IMG/VR virus record: IMGVR_UViG_3300043427_003544
Location: 1-64,000 of that record
Source: a virus
DNA: 64,000 nt
Direction: 5' to 3' (one strand)
Shown here piece after piece: positions 9,445 to 18,776 of this stretch. The notes beneath the pieces were generated by a model that was not told where the DNA came from, searched no databases, and saw only the letters and a list, made by a program, of their open reading frames with translations. Each line of letters opens with the position of its first letter. Position 1 is the first letter of the stretch. A program made the position numbers and the translations under genes.

Positions 9445-10352
9445 TAGCTCGTTATTGTGTTAAAGTTCTTACTGAAATCTATATTGTTGCCCCTACTTTC
9501 TCTAACCTCGTACAACAACGCGTTGAATTGGTCTCTAATCTCATATAAGTTGTATTGTCTGTAAATGTTATTTGCAGAATCGTATATTGTGTAAATTCCA
9601 TCATCAATTGATTTAGTTTGATTTCCATAAAGAGCTATCGCCAGTGATGAAATATCATACTCTACCATTTCAACTTCTATACTTACAGGATTGAAATATG
9701 TGTTGCTTATAATAATATCTTGGTCTGGTTGTCCTATAAATGGTGTCGCATTTGGTTTGTTTGTTGGTGATGAAGAGGGTGAAACAGTTAAAAAAAGTAA
9801 ATTTGTCTGCCCATCAACATACCTATACCTAATCGCTTTTTGAGATGTGTTTACTTGATTTGTTATGATTGGTTCGCAATAGAAACATGAAGTTATAATT
9901 CTGAAGAAGTTCGGAATTTTTGAACCGTCAGCATTTAAGTATTCAATTCTAAATCCGACTAGACCTTGTGGAACAAATTTATTTAAAAAATTCGAGGGTA
10001 CATTAGTTAAATCAATAACTAAACCTTTAACATTTGGAAGAGCACTTAATATACCGCAATCCGTTATTGTTGTTCTAATCTGAGCAGCTCTCAAATAAAG
10101 AGTGTAAATTCCAAGTTGGTTAAACTCATCTGCCGGTAATGTTAAATTATATAATCCACCTAAAATTTCTACACCATTATTTCCTCCCGTTTCGGAGTTA
10201 TTAAAATAAGGTCTCAAAATTGTTGATGCATCTAATCTTTTCAACACGAAAGAATTTGTAACATCCCTTGATGGTGTATAATTAAGAATTATCTCCACAT
10301 CATCTGGAGAAACATCACTTGGTCTCAGTGTTCCATATGTTCCTATTGCCAT
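9444..10352 (-). CDS. unassigned tail structural protein
   Basis: A 302-aa protein that begins MAIGTYGTLRPSDVSPDDVE. I recognise no family. It is mostly predicted beta, without transmembrane segments or a signal peptide, and contains TSCFYCEPIITNQ near the middle. It leads a run of overlapping minus-strand fibre genes (the 992-aa gene follows with a TAATG overlap). A TATTTATA motif stands 18 bases in front of the ATG. The preceding gene ends 27 bases upstream. Position between the baseplate and fibre genes supports a virion role and nothing more specific. Confidence 0.5.
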   Translation of the reverse strand: MAIGTYGTLRPSDVSPDDVEIILNYTPSRDVTNSFVLKRLDASTILRPYFNNSETGGNNGVEILGGLYNLTLPADEFNQLGIYTLYLRAAQIRTTITDCGILSALPNVKGLVIDLTNVPSNFLNKFVPQGLVGFRIEYLNADGSKIPNFFRIITSCFYCEPIITNQVNTSQKAIRYRYVDGQTNLLFLTVSPSSSPTNKPNATPFIGQPDQDIIISNTYFNPVSIEVEMVEYDISSLAIALYGNQTKSIDDGIYTIYDSANNIYRQYNLYEIRDQFNALLYEVRESRGNNIDFSKNFNTITS

Positions 10353-10369
10353 TTTATTGTATTATATTT

Positions 10370-10377
10370 TATAAATA
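10370..10377 (-). promoter_or_regulatory. TATTTAT motif, candidate phage promoter element
   Basis: Coding-strand TATTTATA 18 bases before the ATG of the 302-aa structural gene. One of a recurrent set of strand-specific motifs (see findings). Confidence 0.35.
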
Positions 10378-10379
10378 GT

Positions 10380-11462
10380 TTATGTCCTTTTTTCAACGTT
10401 GAAAAATCCATATCCATAATTTAATAAATCCCCTAAATTATCTACCTCTCCCAATCTTTGTACTCTTTCAAACGCACTATTTTTTCCTCTCTCAACAAAT
10501 ATGTCTGTCTGAATCTGTCCTTGGTCTATAACTTTTATTAAAGATTCGTCTTTTGTAATTGGTTCTGCAGTTATATTATTTTCAGTTAAACCTGAAGATT
10601 GTGCAAAACTTAAAGTGAATCCTTCTTTATAATCATAATAATCAACATTTTGTATAGTATATGCCGTAAATATTGGATTCATATCTGTAATCGCACCGTA
10701 TATTTCACCATTCTTTATTACAGGTGCACCAACAACATATGTCTTCAATCCGTATTGTGCTAATTCTGTAACTCTAGATTTTGTTTCAGACGAAACTGTA
10801 AATGGGACTGTTGTGTAGTTGGAACTTATTTGTGAATTAACTGTGTTGACCGCATCTCCACTAAATATATAATCATAACTTATGGGAGTTGCAGACCAAC
10901 TTCCAACATTAGATGTAAAGAAAACTCTACCCTTTGGGTTATAAATTACTTCATTTTTAAATGGAACTTTTATTTTTTTGTAAACATCAACGACACCCCA
11001 TGGATTTACTTGTTTCAATCTTATTGTGTATGAGTTTACTCCTGTTGGATATGTATGTGAAATGTAATTAGGTGTATAAGTAGTTATTACTTCTATTTGT
11101 GAGCCATCACCCCAATCTACTGAATAAGTAGAGAGTTCAATAAACTTTTGATAATTTTGCGATGTGTTGTAAAAATAATATGTATATGGTGATGAAGTTG
11201 TTGCTGAGAATAAAAAATTTGTTACGATGTCTTGTTGTAAGATTTCTCCATCGAAAGGAGTATAATATCCTGCATCATATGTTGTTTGTGTCAATAAAAT
11301 AGGAACTGTAAGTCCTGTCAGAGTAGAAGTACCATTTGGTCCTGAACTTATTAATTTTTGCATTGATTCATAATATCCAACACTAACACCATCAACTGTT
11401 GTGGTTTTGATGTCGCTAGTTACTGTTTCAGGAGATATAATAAATTTATAAGAATTACTCAT
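10380..11462 (-). CDS. structural protein with PKD-like domain
   Basis: A 360-aa protein. Around residues 110-165 it shows the PKD signature YSVDWGDGS followed by SHTYPTGVNSYTIRL, an Ig-like fold common in extracellular and phage fibre proteins. The C-terminal part contains KTYVVGAPVIKNGEIYG, and the rest is unrecognised. A longer reading from the ATG at 11492 is possible. I prefer the ATG at 11462 because it overlaps the upstream stop as ATGA, the usual spacing in this genome, whereas the longer form would overlap by 34 bases. It belongs to a chain of four coupled genes in front of the fibre genes. A fibre or baseplate accessory role is inferred from the PKD fold and context. Confidence 0.6.
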   Translation of the reverse strand: MSNSYKFIISPETVTSDIKTTTVDGVSVGYYESMQKLISSGPNGTSTLTGLTVPILLTQTTYDAGYYTPFDGEILQQDIVTNFLFSATTSSPYTYYFYNTSQNYQKFIELSTYSVDWGDGSQIEVITTYTPNYISHTYPTGVNSYTIRLKQVNPWGVVDVYKKIKVPFKNEVIYNPKGRVFFTSNVGSWSATPISYDYIFSGDAVNTVNSQISSNYTTVPFTVSSETKSRVTELAQYGLKTYVVGAPVIKNGEIYGAITDMNPIFTAYTIQNVDYYDYKEGFTLSFAQSSGLTENNITAEPITKDESLIKVIDQGQIQTDIFVERGKNSAFERVQRLGEVDNLGDLLNYGYGFFNVEKRT

Positions 11463-12265
11463 GGTCTTGGAGGATTTACGTACTCGAACCATTTAATAGG
11501 AGTTGTGGTCCCTATTCTTGTTCCTGTTTTTATGTCGAATATTTTGTAATTTAAATCTATATAATCTAAAACTACTCTATAATAAAAATAAATTGTGCTG
11601 TCAAAAGCATAAACATTATTACCAAACGAAGAGGTTGCTAAAGATGATTGAGGCTCGTTCATCATTTTAGTGAATTGCCCTGTACTAGCATTGTAAAATT
11701 TTGCAGTCATGTAGAAAGTATTGATGGGTAAGAACTTCAAACTTTTTAACCAATAAATAAAAAAACCTTCTTTATCCCCAATATAATCTAATTTATATTT
11801 GGGTTTCCTTATTTTAACAGGGGTTCGTGCCATATTGATGTCCATAAATTCTCCCTGTTGTGTGGGTATAATAATTGTGAAATAATTTTTTTGTCTTTTC
11901 TCGTCAACACTATCATAAAAATCCAATTTGAAAAAAGAATTTGAAAATCTGTTTCGGTAATAAAATATATCTTGCGAGGTAAATCCTTCTCCCAAATAAC
12001 TATTTTGCCAATTTGTAGATGAAGTTAAACTACCACCAGAATAAAAATAAAACTCATAATTTATTTCCGTTTTCCCGTTCGTGTCGGCAGCGTGTGGAAA
12101 TCTGTTGACCTCAAAATCATACCCAACACCAACAACGTCTTTTACCGATTTTATTTCATATTGGTCAATAGCATCGTCAAGTCCCTCATAATCCCATTTC
12201 AACTCAATTGGTATGTTGATGTTTTTATTAGGTGCAATATTCCTTAAAAAATTGAATTTATTCAC
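11459..12265 (-). CDS. unassigned structural protein
   Basis: A 268-aa protein starting at GTG, with the start overlapping the upstream stop (GTGAATAA arrangement). The N-terminus reads VNKFNFLRNIAPNKNINIPI. No family is recognised. Aromatic- and beta-rich text such as YDFEVNRFPHAADTNGKTEI and FYYRNRFSNSFFKLDFYDS suggests an extracellular or virion beta protein. It overlaps genes on both sides by 4-8 bases, so it is probably co-translated with them. Function is unknown beyond membership in the tail/fibre block. Confidence 0.45.
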   Translation of the reverse strand: MNKFNFLRNIAPNKNINIPIELKWDYEGLDDAIDQYEIKSVKDVVGVGYDFEVNRFPHAADTNGKTEINYEFYFYSGGSLTSSTNWQNSYLGEGFTSQDIFYYRNRFSNSFFKLDFYDSVDEKRQKNYFTIIIPTQQGEFMDINMARTPVKIRKPKYKLDYIGDKEGFFIYWLKSLKFLPINTFYMTAKFYNASTGQFTKMMNEPQSSLATSSFGNNVYAFDSTIYFYYRVVLDYIDLNYKIFDIKTGTRIGTTTPIKWFEYVNPPRP

Positions 12266-13967
12266 ACTTATCTATTAAAGGTTTATAAGGTACTTCAAGT
12301 CCTGTCAATCCGTCGTTGAAGTCGAAGTCTCTATCGTCAGGTATTAATTTAAATATTGTATTTGAATAAGGATATTGAGCTCCATTGAAAAAAGGATAAT
12401 CTACCCCTCTTCCTAAATTATCAATAAACCCATAGGTGTACAAATCTCTCCATCTAAAACTTTCATCGGACACAGAATAAAATGAATAACTCGGTACTGA
12501 GTCTACTTCATTTATTTTTGCAGTTTCGATATAATCAGAAAAAACTCTTATTGTAATTGAGTGGTGTGGTTGATAATAATAACCTGAAGGATTACTCGAT
12601 ATGGATGTTTGAAACACGTTTTGATTGAATTTCAGTTTGTGATAATATTTCGATATTACTCGTTCTATTTGAAAATACTCATTCCATTCACAAAAATCCC
12701 CATCAATTATATCTCCTACTTTTAAGTTTTGATTATAATAAAAAGTTTTGGTTACTCCGTTTGTTTGGGTGTAAGAACTTACACCTATACTCGAGTTTGA
12801 ATTTATATTTGTAGAAGACCACCAAGAGTTATTTGTTTTGGTTATATTGAATAACCATCCCTGTTTTAACGCAACACCGTTTGTTGGTGCATTAAAATAT
12901 CCCGAATAACCTCGATTAATAATCGTTAAGAATAGTTCTGATAAAGGTCTTTGTTGATTATCTAATAGATTTGCCAAATTCAAGTCTCTCGCAGGTGTAA
13001 TTGTGTAGGTGTTTGAACTATTTTTTTGTGAGATTCTTGTTATTTTGTTTGGAGTTATTGAACTCAACTCAATTTTCTTTTCGTCATTAAATGAGTTTTT
13101 TTCAAATCCTGTTTTGGTCACTATAACATCGTCGATATTAGAAATTATTTTATGTTGTCTGATATAATATTTCGATTTGGTTTCTTCAATATTATCAAAA
13201 TTAACAACTCTTTTAAAAGTACCAACAACTGAATTAGCAAAAGTATTTCCTGTAAATCCTATATCATAGATACTGAATATATAAACTTCACTTCCAAGTA
13301 GGCCATTACCTAAATCGAATACTTCAAATAAAGTTTGTGTTCTATAACTAACAATTTGATTGTTTACTTTGAGTTCAACAGATTCACCTACGGTTAGTCC
13401 ATGTGGTGATATACATTCAAATGATATAATTGGATTTCCATTTACCGTCGATTTTTTTATAACGAAGGGGATTCCATCTTTTGCAACCCAATCGAATGTT
13501 GTATTATTCAAAGTTGCAGATAAATTTACATCAAAATTATTTTTAAACGGATATGAGTAATAATACGTCCAGTTATATGTAAAAGCACTCTTGGACTTAT
13601 AATTTATGTGAGTGTTTGTTATGTCGTCTCTGAAAAAATCAAATTCATAATATTGTGGGTAGCCTTTCCATACTTTTGTGAAGACTGAACTTTGTCCATC
13701 AACCAAATATAAATTATACTGAAATGGAAGGTATTCGGTTGTTCCTGTAAATAAATTTTCATACAAGTAACTTACTTTAAAAGTGGGTCTGAATATTGTT
13801 GATGCTTGTCTTTCTTCATCGAATACTTGAGCTAAACTAACATTCGCAGTCCTATCATATTCAACCAACGTTTGACTTTGTTCTTGTAAACTTATTTGCA
13901 ATTGTTGGTCCTCGGAAGGTGCCGACTTGTATTGTTGAGAACTTGGTATGATTGTAAATCTATTCAC
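12258..13967 (-). CDS. unassigned structural protein
   Basis: A 569-aa protein with a GTG start that overlaps the stop of the 1575-aa gene (GTGAATAG). It is rich in Asn, Ser, Tyr and Phe and looks all-beta, with no enzymatic motif, signal peptide or membrane segment. The closing residues are GLTGLEVPYKPLIDKCE. A short segment (YEFDFFRDDITNTHINYKSK) resembles surface-protein beta strands but matches no family I can name. Its place directly after the largest wedge protein suggests a baseplate periphery or fibre-attachment protein. Low specificity. Confidence 0.45.
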   Translation of the reverse strand: MNRFTIIPSSQQYKSAPSEDQQLQISLQEQSQTLVEYDRTANVSLAQVFDEERQASTIFRPTFKVSYLYENLFTGTTEYLPFQYNLYLVDGQSSVFTKVWKGYPQYYEFDFFRDDITNTHINYKSKSAFTYNWTYYYSYPFKNNFDVNLSATLNNTTFDWVAKDGIPFVIKKSTVNGNPIISFECISPHGLTVGESVELKVNNQIVSYRTQTLFEVFDLGNGLLGSEVYIFSIYDIGFTGNTFANSVVGTFKRVVNFDNIEETKSKYYIRQHKIISNIDDVIVTKTGFEKNSFNDEKKIELSSITPNKITRISQKNSSNTYTITPARDLNLANLLDNQQRPLSELFLTIINRGYSGYFNAPTNGVALKQGWLFNITKTNNSWWSSTNINSNSSIGVSSYTQTNGVTKTFYYNQNLKVGDIIDGDFCEWNEYFQIERVISKYYHKLKFNQNVFQTSISSNPSGYYYQPHHSITIRVFSDYIETAKINEVDSVPSYSFYSVSDESFRWRDLYTYGFIDNLGRGVDYPFFNGAQYPYSNTIFKLIPDDRDFDFNDGLTGLEVPYKPLIDKCE

Positions 13968-16900
13968 TTAACCCGTATTTTTCTTTGAATTTTTCTAATG
14001 CCGTTGCACCAACTATTGTTCCGAAATAAAAATGGAATGGTGCACCTACTAAAAATTTATTATTTATTGGAGGTCCCTTTGGTTTAAATTCTGTTCCAGA
14101 ATTCGGGACAGTATCATTTAGAACATTGAATATGTACCCTCTCATATTCAAGTCATTAACAATCCCACTGCCTTTAAAATATTGATTAAGCACTCTATCG
14201 ACAGATTGGTAGCCCTCTTGCACAATATCAATTTCATTTGTAGCCCAATTATTTATTTGAGTACCAAAAATGTTTGAATCATTTTGCAAACTCCATCGAT
14301 AGAATGGTACTATTTGTGTTTTAATACCATAATAATACGGTGTGGCATTTGCCGTAGGTGAACTTCTGAAATTTATTCTACCTGGTGTAATAAAATCTTT
14401 AAACTGGAGATTTTCACTTGTCGATGAGAAAAATATACCTATGGTAGGATTGCTTGGAGTTCCGTAAATTCCAACAGGACTATTGTCGGTGTTTGTATCA
14501 TAAAACTCAGGACTGAATTTTATCAATCCTTCCTCTGAATTTATTGACAACATTTGCACTAAATCACCGTCAACTCTTCTACTCCTACCACTATTTCTAC
14601 TAAATAAATTTTGAATTGCATCTCCTTGTAAAAAGGATGAATTCAATATTCTTGAAATTACAAATAAATTTATTATATCAGACGTGTCAGAATAACTTGT
14701 TGGGTTTAGACCATCTAATATAAATGCATTAGTTGCTGGGTCCAACGTTATTTCGTCGTAAAAACTATCTTTATATCCCAAATCAATTATTGTCGTTGGA
14801 AATAAAAGATTTTTTTGGTTTACGGCTGATGACTCGGTCGCATTTTTACCAATAAATTTATTTCGAAGGAGACTGTATGGGCTACTTCTATAATAAAAAT
14901 TAGAAGTATCGTCATCGAAAAAAACTAAATCTTTACAAAACCTGACATCTGATGGTTTATTTTGTCTATCATAATAAGTGTCAACTTGTATGGGGAATGC
15001 AAAAAGTGTACCGTTTACCCAATTGTTTGTAAATGTTTGTGAAAGAACACCCCTACAAATTCCATAGAAAAATTTATATCTAATACCCCATTCATTGAAT
15101 TTTTGTATATCTTTTGCGAGACCAAAAAGTGGTCTTGTAAATAAGACATAACATCCGCTTTCAACTTGGTCATTTTTAGCGCACGCGGTACTAATACCAA
15201 AATTATTACTGAACCCTGTATAACAATCTAAAGAAACCATGTTTTCACAATTGAAACTTTCCAAAACATTAGCTGCATAAATTTGGTCTTCAATATCTGG
15301 TTGTATTTGGTCCGCACCTACAGGATATTGGGAAGATATTGAATTTGTTGTTGGGTCTACAATCTCATAAAATGCAAAATTTATATTTTGTTGTAAGACT
15401 GCAACATTTGGTGAACTCCACTTTAACCCATCCAAAGCGTCTGATGATGGTAAAGCATCAGTCCTCATAATAATTTTATTTTTATCTGAAATAGGTAATG
15501 GATTTTGAAGTAAATCAGGATATAGATTTGGAGAGTAATAATAGTATTCTACTTCATTATATGCAATGTTGGTACTGTCTAAAATTGCGGTTACAGGATT
15601 CAAAAAAGAAAGCCACCCTTTAACCCTTGTAACTTCTCCAAATATAACTGCGTTCCCTGAAACGTCTTCTGAATTATCGTACTTTCCAACACTAATGTTA
15701 TTACTATGAAAATCGTTAGTACTTTGACTAATTAATCCGACAGCACCAAATAAAGGTACAGGTCCAGCAAAAAGAGATGTAGTTGGTATTCCAGGAAAAA
15801 CTTCTGGTTCAGGAAAAACCCTATTTCCTAACTTACCATAGTACCCGACAGAAGATGATGTAAAAGCAGAAAACTGTGAACCTGGAGTAAAGAAATATGA
15901 ATTATAAAATAAATTATTTTGATTATTAAATTGTTGTACTGTTGAGGTTGGATTAACCTTTTGTATTGGTATATTCAATCTCGAATTAATTGTGAAAGAA
16001 AATCTACTATCATCTATATTATATCCAAAAATTCTACCTAAATTATATTTGTTTGGTAATAATGGTGAATATGGGTCGACTCCTCTTTGTAATATCAAAA
16101 CATACTCTTCTCCAAAATTTTCATAAAAATCCTTATAAGCAAATGCGTTTGTTGGAACACTTCTTTCTCTGTATTCAACACCATTGTTATGTTCCATCCA
16201 CCTTAGAGTTGTTTTGGAAGATATAACATTTGGAAATGTGTGTAATTCTGAACTGTTAGATAGTGTTAAAAACTCCGAAACTGTTATTGCGGTTACTACT
16301 TGAAAATATTCTCTATCCATAGGAAAACCTTGTCTATTGAAAGTAGTTCCTGTACTTAAATTATATGTAGTGGTTTTTTCTAACGTTTGGTTATTTTCAT
16401 TACAATATCTTAAGGTAATTTGTTGTGGTCCTGTCACTGGTGTTCCTGTGATTCCAAAAAATTCACCATTATTAGTTACTTCTACGTATGTTGCATTTAC
16501 ATCTGAAGTAGTACCAGGATTAACGGTGGTGAGAAGTTGTCCCGTACTATAACTTCTAGTTGATAAAACTGTGATTGTATTATCAAGATGGTTTGAGCCT
16601 ACATTATTTGGATTATCGAAGCTAACCCTAATTCTATTTATTCCTGTAAAATATGAAGTTCTTTGATTGAAAATATTAATTCTTTCTCCCAATGGTAGGT
16701 CCATACTCCAAACAAACATCTTATCTTCATCCTCAGAAACTTCTCTCTGCACATTTGATTTTGGAACTTTGTAAACAGTAGCATCTCCAGAGTCTATATT
16801 ACCACCCATACCTTGTGAGTAAAGGTCTGCTATTATACTTACATCCTCTTCAGGTTGATAATTTCTACCATACAAATACTGAGTAAAATTTTCGTAGTAT

Positions 16901-18687
16901 TTGAAAGGACTCGATACTGGTGTTAGAACTCCATTTCCAAATGCATCAATCAGTGATGTTGTTGTATCTGCAGGTTTACAATCACAACTCTGACATTCAG
17001 GATAAGTAATCATAGGTAATCTTATAGGTATACCACCAGTCTTTGGTTTTATGCCTATTAGACGACCTAAAAAATTTATAATTTGATATATTGTTCCAAC
17101 AATTACGTGAGCCAAAATCAATAGATAAGAACCAATATATTGGAAAAGTGTGACTAATAATGAAAACACAAAAAATAGTGTATCAAAATTCCTATATCCC
17201 TCATTGACAGGGAATTTATTCACAGTTGCTGCACAATCGTTATTACCTATTTCTTTAATCCCTATAAACCTAGCCCTGTTTCCTTTCTTATATTGGTCTA
17301 TAAGTCCTGAGATGGTGTATACCTTATTGAATTTAAATTCAAAAAAAGTATCTTCACAATTGATTATACTATCTAATACTTGGTTAGTTGAATCCCCGAA
17401 TCCATTTGTATAACCGGACCAATCCAAACCAAAATAATACGAACTTCTTAGTTGTTTATATTCAGAGGAAGTACTTAATGTAGTTAAGTATGGGTCCGCC
17501 GAAGTTCTCCATCCATACTCTCTTACATTAGGAACAAGAAAATCAGCTCTTCTTGTTTGTTGTGTCAACCCTTTAGCCTGTTGCCATTTTATTTTAAATC
17601 TATATCTTGCCTTTGTAGGAATACCAACTTCAGGGTCAGGTGATAATATTCTATCACCAAATTCATTAGTCACAATATAATCTAAATTCATGGGTAGTTC
17701 AGTGACCCACGTTCCATCTTCGTCAATTACATTTCCTGATTGTTCCAATTGATATTGTTCCAATATAGGATTACCGTCTTCGTCTTGTTGAATTGTTTGT
17801 CTTATTGCTAAAATTTGACCTGGCCCTGACTGAAGACTACAAAGTTCTCCCGTATTGTCCCTCGGTCTGCAATTTTTTCTTACCCTATATTCATCCGAGT
17901 TAGAAAATATAGAGCCTATAAAAACAGAAGTTGGTTGTATGTCAATATTTGCATCTTCTCTCAAATCAAAATCGACTCTGTTGATTGCAATTTGGCATAT
18001 CTCAGGTTCACCCCAAAGAGGTGCAATTTCAACTGTTTTAGTTATATTAACAATTTGCGGTAATGTACTTAAATCCGAAGATGTTCTGAAACTACCACCT
18101 GAAACTTGTGCTTCTGTTGCCCTCCCTATTCTTATTAAATCTTGTGGTGTTAAAGAAAACTCCCCAATATCTGAAAGGTCAACATCCATTACAATTGTTT
18201 GGAAACCCAAAGGAATCCCCATTATCATGTAATCACCACTATCGTTTGTTTTTACCGTAAACTTGAAATATTTGTCATATATTTCTGCTGCGGTTGCATT
18301 TGTTAATACGTCTAATCTTGTTGGGAAAGTGCCTGTTGCCGCATGTTTACTATATGACTTTTCATAAGGTAATAGATTATATCTATAACCGTCTTCATTC
18401 ACATCATCAGTTGATGTGTACGGATATATCGAACGTAACTCTTGATTTAGTAAGTCTTGTTCTGATACAGGAATAAAAACAGAAACTTTAGCATTTGGAA
18501 TTCCCGTTCCGTTATTTGCAGTGACTCTTCCGACTACAACACCATAATCCGCACAATATCTTGTGTATACGTCAGCTTGTTGAATTTTTAAAGATAGTAT
18601 TTCTAAAAATTCAAAGTCTTGGTCTAATTGTAAATTAATTGTTTTGTCAACACCAACTTCAGTTCTAATTCTATAACTTTGACCCAT
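13960..18687 (-). CDS. giant baseplate wedge-type protein with membrane-helix segment
   Basis: A 1575-aa protein encoded just downstream of the gp6-like gene, the position of gene 7 in T4; equivalence to gp7 is positional only. Residues about 45-160 contain a carboxypeptidase-regulatory-like beta domain (GVVVGRVTANNGTGIPNAKV, later GDYMIMGIPLGFQTI). At about residues 500-545 there is a strongly hydrophobic stretch (FFVFSLLVTLFQYIGSYLLI, then AHVIVGTIYQIINFLG), long enough for two membrane helices. A Cys cluster, CQSCDC, follows at about residue 566. The remaining 1000 residues are beta- and Asn-rich structural sequence. A TATTTAT motif lies 14 bases before the ATG. A membrane-active segment in a baseplate protein is unusual and is discussed in findings. 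Confidence 0.6.
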   Translation of the reverse strand: MGQSYRIRTEVGVDKTINLQLDQDFEFLEILSLKIQQADVYTRYCADYGVVVGRVTANNGTGIPNAKVSVFIPVSEQDLLNQELRSIYPYTSTDDVNEDGYRYNLLPYEKSYSKHAATGTFPTRLDVLTNATAAEIYDKYFKFTVKTNDSGDYMIMGIPLGFQTIVMDVDLSDIGEFSLTPQDLIRIGRATEAQVSGGSFRTSSDLSTLPQIVNITKTVEIAPLWGEPEICQIAINRVDFDLREDANIDIQPTSVFIGSIFSNSDEYRVRKNCRPRDNTGELCSLQSGPGQILAIRQTIQQDEDGNPILEQYQLEQSGNVIDEDGTWVTELPMNLDYIVTNEFGDRILSPDPEVGIPTKARYRFKIKWQQAKGLTQQTRRADFLVPNVREYGWRTSADPYLTTLSTSSEYKQLRSSYYFGLDWSGYTNGFGDSTNQVLDSIINCEDTFFEFKFNKVYTISGLIDQYKKGNRARFIGIKEIGNNDCAATVNKFPVNEGYRNFDTLFFVFSLLVTLFQYIGSYLLILAHVIVGTIYQIINFLGRLIGIKPKTGGIPIRLPMITYPECQSCDCKPADTTTSLIDAFGNGVLTPVSSPFKYYENFTQYLYGRNYQPEEDVSIIADLYSQGMGGNIDSGDATVYKVPKSNVQREVSEDEDKMFVWSMDLPLGERINIFNQRTSYFTGINRIRVSFDNPNNVGSNHLDNTITVLSTRSYSTGQLLTTVNPGTTSDVNATYVEVTNNGEFFGITGTPVTGPQQITLRYCNENNQTLEKTTTYNLSTGTTFNRQGFPMDREYFQVVTAITVSEFLTLSNSSELHTFPNVISSKTTLRWMEHNNGVEYRERSVPTNAFAYKDFYENFGEEYVLILQRGVDPYSPLLPNKYNLGRIFGYNIDDSRFSFTINSRLNIPIQKVNPTSTVQQFNNQNNLFYNSYFFTPGSQFSAFTSSSVGYYGKLGNRVFPEPEVFPGIPTTSLFAGPVPLFGAVGLISQSTNDFHSNNISVGKYDNSEDVSGNAVIFGEVTRVKGWLSFLNPVTAILDSTNIAYNEVEYYYYSPNLYPDLLQNPLPISDKNKIIMRTDALPSSDALDGLKWSSPNVAVLQQNINFAFYEIVDPTTNSISSQYPVGADQIQPDIEDQIYAANVLESFNCENMVSLDCYTGFSNNFGISTACAKNDQVESGCYVLFTRPLFGLAKDIQKFNEWGIRYKFFYGICRGVLSQTFTNNWVNGTLFAFPIQVDTYYDRQNKPSDVRFCKDLVFFDDDTSNFYYRSSPYSLLRNKFIGKNATESSAVNQKNLLFPTTIIDLGYKDSFYDEITLDPATNAFILDGLNPTSYSDTSDIINLFVISRILNSSFLQGDAIQNLFSRNSGRSRRVDGDLVQMLSINSEEGLIKFSPEFYDTNTDNSPVGIYGTPSNPTIGIFFSSTSENLQFKDFITPGRINFRSSPTANATPYYYGIKTQIVPFYRWSLQNDSNIFGTQINNWATNEIDIVQEGYQSVDRVLNQYFKGSGIVNDLNMRGYIFNVLNDTVPNSGTEFKPKGPPINNKFLVGAPFHFYFGTIVGATALEKFKEKYGLSE

Positions 18688-18700
18688 AGAGTCTTTTATG

Positions 18701-18707
18701 ATAAATA
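18701..18707 (-). promoter_or_regulatory. TATTTAT motif, candidate phage promoter element
   Basis: Coding-strand TATTTAT 14 bases before the ATG of the 1575-aa gene. A second copy is at 18764-18770 in the same 89-base gap, which is otherwise featureless AT-rich sequence. Confidence 0.35.
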
Positions 18708-18776
18708 GTTTACCCCAAAATTTTAATGGAAGATGGGTAATTGAAATTTAGAAATAGAACTAAATAAATAAATCTA

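Noticed and set aside
15015-15200. Small minus-strand frame within the 1575-aa gene
   Set aside because: Different frame inside a long conserved-looking gene, no start context.
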